This document shows positions 6,129 to 11,421 of a stretch of 11,421 nt of DNA, piece after piece. Location of the stretch: NCBI GenBank assembly GCA_937875615.1, contig CALNBU010000726.1, forward strand, positions 1 to 11,421, written 5' to 3'. Every line of letters starts with the position of its first letter. Within the stretch, counting starts at the first letter, position 1. The notes beneath the pieces are model-generated. The model had not been told where the DNA came from and ran no database searches. It worked only from the letters and a program-made list of their open reading frames with translations. The DNA comes from an uncultured Archangium sp. Lineage in GTDB: Bacteria > Myxococcota > Myxococcia > Myxococcales > Myxococcaceae. The translations under genes and the position numbers were made by a program.

Positions 6129-8683
6129 TCGGCGACCTCCTGGTCTTCCGAGCCCAGGACATCTGCCGCGCGCAGAATCGACTCGAGCCACGCGAGGCCC
6201 CAGCGCCCGTAGCGGTGCTGCAGCCGGTCGAAGCGCAGCGGTGTCGCGGCCACCAGTGGCGCGGTCATCTCGTCTTTCACTTCGGGGTCGAACGATTCGT
6301 GCACTGGAAAGTGAGGGCGGGCGCGGCCGTGGTGCGCCGCGACGGCGTGCATCGCGAGGTCTTTCTCGTCGTCGCTCAGGCCGGAGAAGTCGGCGTCGTG
6401 GAGCGATCCGAGCTCATGGCGGTAGCCGCCCAGCTCTGCTGGCTGCATCAGGCCCTTCGCCAGCGCCGGCTCCTTGTAGTTCTTGATGGAGCGCTGCCAG
6501 ACGCGGCGCTGCTTCCCGAGATCGTGGGCGCGACCCGCGCGGGCGAGGGCTTTTCGCTCCACGTCGCCGAGGCCGAGACGTTGGCCGATGCGCGCCGCCC
6601 ACGCCTCGGTGCGCTTCAGGTGCACGTCGAGCTGAAGATTGCTCGTCGCCGTCCGCGAGCCGTCGTCGTCGGCGCGCAGTGACACCGCGTACAGGTGCCA
6701 CCACTGCGTGACGTCGTCGCCGTCGATCTTTCGCTTCACCGCGCGCACGAGCCGCATGCCGTCCGTTGGGTTCGTCTTCTCCTCAGCCTCGTGGACGCGG
6801 CGTTCGCCCTCCTTCGGGCCGAGGTCGTAGGTCTGCTTCTCATCAAAGCCCGAGGATCCATCGAAGAGGCCGTCGCTGAGGCCTCCGACGGACGGCGGAA
6901 GCACAATGGTCGCGTCGTCCAACGTCGGGTTGCGCTTGTTGTCGTAGTCGTCGAGCAGCCGGCGCAGCTTTACCATGTGAGCCTCGGCGTCGTGACGCAC
7001 CAGCCATACATTGGCTTCGGCGTTCTCGTCGCGCGCGGCCAGCTTCTCGAGGTGCTTCAGTACGCGGCTGGTGACGTCGCTGAGCGTTTCGCGGCTGCGC
7101 AGCGGGTAGTCGGAGAGGAAGTCGTCGAGCGTCGCGCGGCCGAGCAGCTCCTGGGTGAGCCACGCCACCTCGCTGCGCCAGGCGACGGTGGTGCGCGGTG
7201 GTTCCCACTCGGCGACGCCGTGCAGCCACTCGGCGACGGCCGGCCGGCCGGGCAGCGGCGCGGTGATGGTGGTGTACGACCAGCGGTCGAAGTGAAGCGC
7301 ATCGACGTGGTGAATGTCGGGCTGTGGTGACGAGGCTTTCAGTCGAGCTTCATGGGCGAGAGCACGCAGCGCGGCCGGAGACGCATCCCGAAGTCCGTCG
7401 GCCCGTTCGGGGAGCTCGCCAAGCAGCTCCCTGGTGAAGTAGCGCGCGTGTTCGAGCTCGTCCTTCCTCTTGCCGGCCTTCTCGTCGTCTTCAGCATCGT
7501 CATCGCCAGCAGCCCTCGTTTGGGGCGGCTCCTTCAACTTCTCGACGAAGACGTGCACCCGGGCGTCGCCCTCTCCGTAGCGGTTGACGCGGCCGAGGCG
7601 CTGGGCGAGCGCGTCGAAGGGCGGGAGATCGCTGACGAGGTGATCGGCCGAGAGGTCGATGCCGACCTCTCCGGCAGAGGTGGCAACGAGGAACACGGTG
7701 CCCTCTTTCACCTTCACGTCACCGGGCCGCGGGAGGAAGCGCGCGAAGACAGCGTTCGTCACGAGTTCGTCTCTCTCGGCGCCACGCATGGTGCCGGTCA
7801 GCGTGGCCACCGCGTCCTTCTTCGTCTTGCGCAGCGCCTGCGCGCACTTCTCGGCGTGCTCGACCGATGACAGGAACACGATGACCTTGCCCTCCAGTTC
7901 CGCAGTCTTGGCGGCGATGCGCTCGGGCAGTTCTTTTCGATCGCCGACGAGGTGCAGCTCCAGACCTTTCCTGGCGTGCAGGCGTTGCTGCACCGTCGCG
8001 TTGCGGAGGTCGGCGTCTGTGAGTGTGAAGTCGGGCGTCTCACGCCCGGTGGCTGACAGCGCGAGGACCTTGAGCGGCCGCGGTTCGCGACTGTGTTGTT
8101 GCTCGTTGGCGATGGACATCAGCAGAGACTGAAACGCTGGTTCAAGGTGCGCTTCGTCGTGCACCAACAGCGAGTCTTGCCCAAGGAAACCAGCGTGCAG
8201 TGGCTTGCTGCGGAAGCCGCACCCGTAGCCGTTGAAGAGCAGCCGGCTGCCGATCATGTCGACGGTGCCGACGATGACCGCGGGGCGCGACGGGTCGCGT
8301 CGCCACTGCGCGTTGTCTGCGAACTCACCGCGGAGCGTGCTGATGGCGAGCGGACTTTCACTCGGCAACGAAGACATTTCGTCCAGCGCGCCGCGCAGGT
8401 GTTGTGCTTCGGAAGACGACAGCTGCTTACGGAGGCGCTCGGCTTCGGCAGTTGATTGATCAACCACCGTGCGACGGTTGACGACATAGACAAGTCGCCG
8501 TGGCAGCCGGGGGTTATTTGCTAGCGCGAGGAGCCACAATGCGATGACGCTCGTTTTGCCGAGGCCAGTGGGCAGGTCGCAGGCCCTGGGGAAGTCGCCG
8601 ACGAGGAAGCGCTCGTAGAGCGCGCGTTGCCAGGGGAATGGCTCGTTGCCAGTGAGCAGCGCGAAGTCGTGGTCAAAGGACAT
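6125..8683 (-). CDS. cas3: Cas3 helicase-nuclease, helicase-HD order (type I-G)
   Basis: An 852-residue Cas3 that unwinds and degrades target DNA recruited by Cascade. The superfamily 2 helicase comes first: Walker A DLPTGLGKT (36-44), DEAH (176-179), SAT (210-212), TSAGEVGIDL (335-344) and QRLGRVNRYGEG (361-372). An acidic/basic linker (DDDAEDDEKAGKRKDE, about 395-410) follows. The HD nuclease is C-terminal: H720-D721 in RAHDLGK, H756 in RHELGS, H784-H785 in AAHHGRARPHF, and D841 in RAADVLGS. All expected metal ligands look present, so the nuclease should be active. HD-last is the reverse of most type I Cas3 proteins and typical of I-G. The ATG at 8683 has no strong ribosome binding site. 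A small ORF ends 15 nt upstream, so coupling to it is possible. The stop overlaps the cas8u2 start by 4 nt. Confidence 0.96.
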   Translation of the reverse strand: MSFDHDFALLTGNEPFPWQRALYERFLVGDFPRACDLPTGLGKTSVIALWLLALANNPRLPRRLVYVVNRRTVVDQSTAEAERLRKQLSSSEAQHLRGALDEMSSLPSESPLAISTLRGEFADNAQWRRDPSRPAVIVGTVDMIGSRLLFNGYGCGFRSKPLHAGFLGQDSLLVHDEAHLEPAFQSLLMSIANEQQHSREPRPLKVLALSATGRETPDFTLTDADLRNATVQQRLHARKGLELHLVGDRKELPERIAAKTAELEGKVIVFLSSVEHAEKCAQALRKTKKDAVATLTGTMRGAERDELVTNAVFARFLPRPGDVKVKEGTVFLVATSAGEVGIDLSADHLVSDLPPFDALAQRLGRVNRYGEGDARVHVFVEKLKEPPQTRAAGDDDAEDDEKAGKRKDELEHARYFTRELLGELPERADGLRDASPAALRALAHEARLKASSPQPDIHHVDALHFDRWSYTTITAPLPGRPAVAEWLHGVAEWEPPRTTVAWRSEVAWLTQELLGRATLDDFLSDYPLRSRETLSDVTSRVLKHLEKLAARDENAEANVWLVRHDAEAHMVKLRRLLDDYDNKRNPTLDDATIVLPPSVGGLSDGLFDGSSGFDEKQTYDLGPKEGERRVHEAEEKTNPTDGMRLVRAVKRKIDGDDVTQWWHLYAVSLRADDDGSRTATSNLQLDVHLKRTEAWAARIGQRLGLGDVERKALARAGRAHDLGKQRRVWQRSIKNYKEPALAKGLMQPAELGGYRHELGSLHDADFSGLSDDEKDLAMHAVAAHHGRARPHFPVHESFDPEVKDEMTAPLVAATPLRFDRLQHRYGRWGLAWLESILRAADVLGSEDQEVAE

Positions 8684-8698
8684 AGAGAATGACTCGAG

Positions 8699-8818
8699 TT
8701 AGTGGACAAGGAAGGACTGTTCGAACGAGAGGCACTCGTGCCCCGGGGTCTCCAGCCGTCTGACACGGCCACTTCGTGTTTGTGGAGGTGGTCGTGCTCG
8801 CTCGAGATTCGCTGCCAT
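8699..8818 (-). CDS. candidate 39-aa small ORF upstream of cas3
   Basis: The frame runs from ATG 8818 to TAA 8701-8699. A G-rich stretch (GGGGGGTGGTG) directly before the ATG could serve as a ribosome binding site. The product is basic and proline-rich at first (ARPPPQTRSGRVRRLE) and ends ECLSFEQSFLVH. The second half has about 18 of 21 third positions as G or C, similar to the cas genes, while the first half does not. I recognise no family. It could be a leader peptide that couples translation into cas3, a real small protein, the remnant of a lost gene, or chance. Confidence 0.3.
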   Translation of the reverse strand: MAANLERARPPPQTRSGRVRRLETPGHECLSFEQSFLVH

Positions 8819-9102
8819 CACCACCCCCCATCCCAGTTTCATATCGAATCATCTCAAGGCGAAAAATAAGCGCCGGTTCCGGATGCCCCCTCCTTGGCGC
8901 GCGATGCGCATCATAGGCTGGTCATTCCTATTTTCGCGATGAAATAGATAGATCCAATGCGCAGAATATGCGCCGCGGATTCCTGGTGTGATCATGTGAG
9001 TTTTTGGGCGATATGAGTTGTGTGGTTTTATTGATATTCTGCTCTTGACTAAGTGGAATGATCGCCGTTGCTGTGTTGTCGTTTTGGTCTTGGGGGATTG
9101 CC
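8819..9102. promoter_or_regulatory. divergent control region between interference and adaptation operons
   Basis: About 280 bp without a convincing gene, clearly richer in A and T than the flanks from about 8838 on. It must hold the promoters for the leftward cas3 operon and the rightward cas4-cas1 operon. A TTGACT at 9045-9050 is a possible -35 box for the rightward genes, but no good -10 follows at the right distance. Reading leftward, TATGAT (8917-8912) is -10-like without a good -35. TGTGATCATGTGA near 8988-9000 contains two direct TGTGA elements. The individual promoter elements are weak calls. The region as a whole is well placed. Confidence 0.6.
8903..8912. promoter_or_regulatory. 10-bp palindrome GATGCGCATC, possible operator
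   Basis: GATGCGCATC is a perfect palindrome in the divergent control region. Its core hexamer ATGCGC recurs at 8957-8962 and 8968-8973, 11 bp apart, about one helical turn. The arrangement would suit a dimeric repressor acting on both cas operons. No regulator gene is in the window, so this is inference from pattern and position. Confidence 0.3.
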
Positions 9103-10779
9103 ATGGCCGATGAGGGAGTCGCTGCAGCCGCATACGCCATGCCGTTGCTGCCTGCGCGGATGGTGAATGAGTTTTCGTACTGCCCACGTCTCTTCTATCT
9201 CGAATGGGTCGATCGAGAATTCGAAGACAATCATTTCACCGTGGAGGGGCGGGCGGTGCATCAGCGCGTCGATCAGGGAGACCCAACGGCGCCGCTCGCA
9301 CCAGACGACGAGCCGTGGAGTGCGCGCAGCGTCGAGGTTGGCTCTGCGCAGTTGGGCGTCAGCGGGAAGATCGACGTCGTGGAGGGGGAGGGTGGCGAGG
9401 TCATGCCGGTCGATCGCAAGCGCGGCGAATTGCCCGATATTCCCGAGGGGGCGTACGAGCCGGAGCGTGTGCAGCTTTGCCTCTACGGGTTGCTGCTCCG
9501 CGAAGCCGGGTACACCGTTCGTCGCGGAGAGCTCTATTTTGTCGGCTCTCGCCGCCGCGTTTCCGTCGAATTTGACGACGCGTTGGTCTCGCGCACGCTC
9601 GAATTGGTGAGGCAAGCGAGGGCGGCAGCTGATCTGCGCACACCTCCGCCGCCGCTGCGTGGGAGCTCGAAGTGTAATGGCTGTTCGCTTGCCTCGCTCT
9701 GTCTTCCAGATGAGCTGACGCTTCTGAGCGACGGCGTGATGGAGCAACCCGTGCGCCGCATGGTGCCAGCGCGTGACGATGCGCAGCCGGTCTACGTGCA
9801 GGAGGCGGGCGCGCGCGTTGGCATCAGTGGCCTTTGTCTCCAGGTAAAGGATCGGGCGCAGAAGTTGGTGACGCAGGCGCCGCTCGTGAACGTCTCGCAC
9901 GTGGTGGTGATGGGGAACGTGCAGGTCAGCTCTCAGGCGATTCGAGAGCTTGCCGACCGAGGCGTTCCGGTGGCGTGGCTCAGCAGTGGTGGATGGTTGT
10001 CGGGCCTCATCGACGGGCTGGGGCATGGTCGCATCGCGCTTCGTCAGGCGCAGTTTGCCGCCGCGGCAGACCCTGCGCGGTGCCTCGCATTGGCGCGCAC
10101 CTTCATCACCGCAAAGGTCCTCAACGCGCGCACGCTGCTGCGCAGAGACGGAGATGTCGGGCAGGGCGTGCTGCTCGAGCTTGCCCAATTGGCGGAGCGC
10201 GCCGGGCAGGCCGAGTCGCTCGCGACGTTGCTGGGACTCGAAGGGAACGCAGCGCGGGTCTATTTCGCGAACTTTGGCTCTTTGCTTCTGGGTGATGAGG
10301 CGTTGCGGACCTTCGACTTCACCACCCGCAACCGCCGCCCACCGAAAGACGAGGTCAACGCGCTGTTGTCGTTTGGCTACTCGTTACTCACCAAAGATGT
10401 GGCCGTCGCGGCGCGGCTGGTGGGCTTCGATCCGTACCTGGGCTTCTTTCATCAGCCTCGCTTTGGGCGCCCGTCGTTGGCGCTCGATGTGATGGAGGAG
10501 TTCCGTCCGCTCATCGCCGACTCCGTCGTCCTCCGTGTCATCAACGCGAAGGAAATCAAGCCGGAACACTTCATCAGGCGAGGTATCGGGATGACCTTGA
10601 ATGCCGACGGTCGGCGCAAGTTCATGCGTGCCTGGGAACGGCGCATGAGCGACGAAGTGACGCACCCGCTGTTTGGCTACCGGGTGAGCTATCGCCGTAT
10701 TCTGGAGATGCAGTGCCGACTGCTCGCGAGACACCTGACCGGTGAGTTGCGGGCCTACAGCGGCTTTACGACGAGGTGA
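9103..10779 (+). CDS. cas4-cas1: Cas4-Cas1 fusion, spacer-acquisition nuclease/integrase
   Basis: A 558-residue fusion of Cas4 (about 15-205) and Cas1 (about 220-558), characteristic of I-G. The Cas4 part should check the PAM and trim prespacers. It has iron-sulfur cysteines C27 (FSYCPRLFYLEW) and C191, C194, C200 (CNGCSLASLC), and RecB-type nuclease residues H53, D91 (GKIDV), D104/K106 (PVDRKRG) and Q124 with Y128. Cas1 integrates spacers into the array. Its metal ligands appear as E380 (GLEGNAARVYF), H450 (PYLGFFH) and D462 (LALDVMEEFRP). Nothing is missing from either active site. ATG 9103 is chosen because GGGGGA lies just upstream and the product starts close to the conserved MPLLPARMVNEFSYCP. 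ATG 9058 would add MIAVAVLSFWSWGIA, a signal-like hydrophobic end unlikely on a cytoplasmic enzyme. The cas2 gene follows after 3 nt. Confidence 0.96.
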   Translation: MADEGVAAAAYAMPLLPARMVNEFSYCPRLFYLEWVDREFEDNHFTVEGRAVHQRVDQGDPTAPLAPDDEPWSARSVEVGSAQLGVSGKIDVVEGEGGEVMPVDRKRGELPDIPEGAYEPERVQLCLYGLLLREAGYTVRRGELYFVGSRRRVSVEFDDALVSRTLELVRQARAAADLRTPPPPLRGSSKCNGCSLASLCLPDELTLLSDGVMEQPVRRMVPARDDAQPVYVQEAGARVGISGLCLQVKDRAQKLVTQAPLVNVSHVVVMGNVQVSSQAIRELADRGVPVAWLSSGGWLSGLIDGLGHGRIALRQAQFAAAADPARCLALARTFITAKVLNARTLLRRDGDVGQGVLLELAQLAERAGQAESLATLLGLEGNAARVYFANFGSLLLGDEALRTFDFTTRNRRPPKDEVNALLSFGYSLLTKDVAVAARLVGFDPYLGFFHQPRFGRPSLALDVMEEFRPLIADSVVLRVINAKEIKPEHFIRRGIGMTLNADGRRKFMRAWERRMSDEVTHPLFGYRVSYRRILEMQCRLLARHLTGELRAYSGFTTR

Positions 10780-10782
10780 GCG

Positions 10783-11073
10783 ATGCGATCTCGATACATT
10801 GTGACGTATGACGTGTCAGACCCGAAGCGGCTCCGACGCGTGTTCAAGATCATGAAGGGCTATGGCGCGCACTTGCAGTTCTCGGTGTTCTCCTGCGACC
10901 TGACCTCTATGACCCTGGTGCGGCTCAAGGCGGAGCTTCGCGAGGCGATTGATGCGTTTGAAGACGCCGTGCTGCTGGTCGATGTCGGCCCGACGGATGG
11001 TCGTGGTACAACATCATTCGAGTGTCTGGGGCGCGCTACCCGTCCGCCTGAGCGGGAGCCCGTCATCGTGTGA
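10783..11073 (+). CDS. cas2: Cas2, CRISPR adaptation protein
   Basis: A 96-residue Cas2, the dimer that bridges two Cas1 (here Cas4-Cas1) dimers into the spacer-integration complex. The N-terminus SRYIVTYDVSDPKRLRRVF carries the family's conserved aspartate as D10 after a beta strand. GYGAHLQFSVFSCDLT (27-42) is the second typical block, corresponding to the QxSVF strand of Cas2. The length is normal for the family. It starts at ATG 10783, 3 nt after the cas4-cas1 stop, with GAGG at 10773-10776 giving good spacing. The stop (11071-11073) is followed by the array leader. Cas2 is expected to be structural here, and whether it has nuclease activity cannot be told from sequence. Confidence 0.96.
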   Translation: MRSRYIVTYDVSDPKRLRRVFKIMKGYGAHLQFSVFSCDLTSMTLVRLKAELREAIDAFEDAVLLVDVGPTDGRGTTSFECLGRATRPPEREPVIV

Positions 11074-11090
11074 TCTTTGGGAACTGAATA

Positions 11091-11143
11091 GCGAGCGCCA
11101 CGGAGATGGTCGTGGCCGTTGTGGCGCTCGCGAGGTAGTTTTT
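11091..11143 (+). terminator. 11-bp inverted repeat followed by T5, likely end of cas4-cas1-cas2 transcript
   Basis: GCGAGCGCCAC (11091-11101) and GTGGCGCTCGC (11121-11131) are exact reverse complements with a 19-nt loop. TTTTT follows at 11139-11143, 7 nt after the stem. That resembles an intrinsic terminator placed 17 nt after the cas2 stop, although the T-run is short and offset. An alternative hairpin GCCACG (11097-11102) with CGTGGC (11111-11116) uses part of the same left arm, so the two folds exclude each other. Confidence 0.5.
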
Positions 11144-11218
11144 CTGGAAATACACATGGTTGAGTGATGAGCGTGTCGGCAGGCGCCGTTCGGGTGTCGT
11201 CGTGGGGTGTGGCGCTCG
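11120..11218. repeat. leader direct repeat TGTGGCGCTCG, two copies
   Basis: TGTGGCGCTCG occurs at 11120-11130 and 11208-11218, 88 bp apart, and its core occurs once more in reverse complement at 11092-11101. The first copy is also the right arm of the terminator-like hairpin. The second lies 48 bp before the first CRISPR repeat, so it may be a protein-binding site in the leader. Confidence 0.5.
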
Positions 11219-11266
11219 AAAGTGGTGTGGTAAGTGTGTGTTTTCCGGCGTATTTTGAAATGGTTG

Positions 11267-11421
11267 GTTCTCCGCGCTCACGCAGCGCGGCTCCGTTGAA
11301 GCACGTACCGCGCGGAGTACGCCACCAGCGTCGCCGTCGTTCTCCGCGCTCACGCAGCGCGGCTCCGTTGAAGCAAGTACGGGTGGGACGGCTCCGCGTT
11401 CCGCAACGTGTTCTCCGCGCT
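11267..11421 (+). CRISPR. start of type I-G CRISPR array (2 full repeats, third cut by edge)
   Basis: Identical 36-bp repeats lie at 11267-11302 and 11339-11374. The first 12 bases of a third (GTTCTCCGCGCT) reach the window edge from 11410. Spacers are 11303-11338 (36 bp) and 11375-11409 (35 bp). Both begin with A, so the repeat could be counted as 37 bp. Inside the repeat, CCGCGCT (repeat positions 6-12) and AGCGCGG (18-24) form a perfect 7-bp stem with a 5-nt loop CACGC, a good Cas6-type substrate for Csb2. Downstream of the stem, CTCCGTTGAAGC would supply the crRNA 5' handle. The array lies directly after cas2 and its leader, so these are the newest spacers. The array continues beyond the window and its total length is unknown. 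Confidence 0.95.

Larger units (their letters stand above)
11074..11266 (+). promoter_or_regulatory. CRISPR leader between cas2 and first repeat
   Basis: This 193-bp noncoding stretch directly precedes the first repeat. It should hold the array promoter and any sites that direct new spacers to the first repeat. Its two halves share an 11-bp direct repeat, the first half contains a strong inverted repeat, and the last 30 bp before the array become AT-richer (TGTGTTTTCC, TATTTTGAAATGG). I see no clean -35/-10 pair. The reading direction is set by cas2 upstream and by the repeat's TTGAAGC end pointing rightward. Confidence 0.7.

Noticed and set aside
6129..6191. Upstream extension of the cas8u2 frame by 21 codons
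   Set aside because: GTG 6128 has a near-perfect GGAGG at the right distance, and the extension lies wholly inside cas3 with no conserved sequence.
8719..8748. Short palindromes GTTCGAAC, GGCAC-TC-GTGCC and CCCCGGGG upstream of cas3
   Set aside because: They fall in the possible small ORF and are short GC-rich palindromes of a kind common by chance. No spacing pattern links them.
9049..10188. 379-codon minus-strand open frame opposite cas4-cas1
   Set aside because: Antisense to a gene with intact Cas4 and Cas1 active sites. Histidine/arginine-rich composition is a shadow effect.

Overview
The window carries a near-complete subtype I-G (formerly I-U) CRISPR-Cas locus next to a short stretch of cell-envelope and housekeeping genes. 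High GC, strong G/C at third codon positions, many GTG starts and stop/start overlaps, a multiheme c-type cytochrome and the I-G genes themselves suggest a Gram-negative, high-GC proteobacterium or myxobacterium (Myxococcota). That placement is inferred from style, not from a marker gene.

Left part (1-2739). On the minus strand a compact operon runs leftward: a predicted lipoprotein (start chosen at 1215), a DUF971/GBBH-like zinc-binding protein (GTGA overlap), and the start of a third gene (another GTGA overlap) cut by the window edge. Divergent from it, on the plus strand, are a secreted small beta-barrel-like protein (1223-1819) and, 2 nt later, a pentaheme cytochrome (1822-2739). The cytochrome operon converges on the CRISPR genes, with a 9-bp inverted repeat at its end.

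Interference operon (8683 down to 2799, minus strand). The order is cas3 (helicase first, HD nuclease last), cas8u2 (short, 247 aa), csb1 (Cas7 backbone) and csb2 (Cas5-Cas6 fusion). Every junction overlaps by 4-8 nt, so the four genes should be translated as one coupled unit that makes Cascade plus its nuclease. A 39-codon small ORF of unknown standing ends 15 nt before cas3.

Divergent control region (about 8819-9102). This AT-richer stretch separates the interference operon from the adaptation operon. It holds a 10-bp palindrome and a small cluster of ATGCGC hexamers.

Adaptation operon and array (9103 to the right edge, plus strand). A Cas4-Cas1 fusion with both active sites intact is followed after 3 nt by cas2, then a 193-bp leader with nested inverted and direct repeats, then the CRISPR array: two full 36-bp repeats, two spacers (36 and 35 bp) and the first 12 bases of a third repeat at the window edge. 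Cas4-Cas1 and Cas2 would choose, trim and insert spacers at the leader end. Csb2 would cut the array transcript at the repeat hairpin, and Csb1, Csb2 and Cas8u2 would form the crRNA-guided complex that recruits Cas3. The system family is known. The less explained parts are the leader repeats, the divergent control region, the small ORF before cas3 and the very short large subunit.
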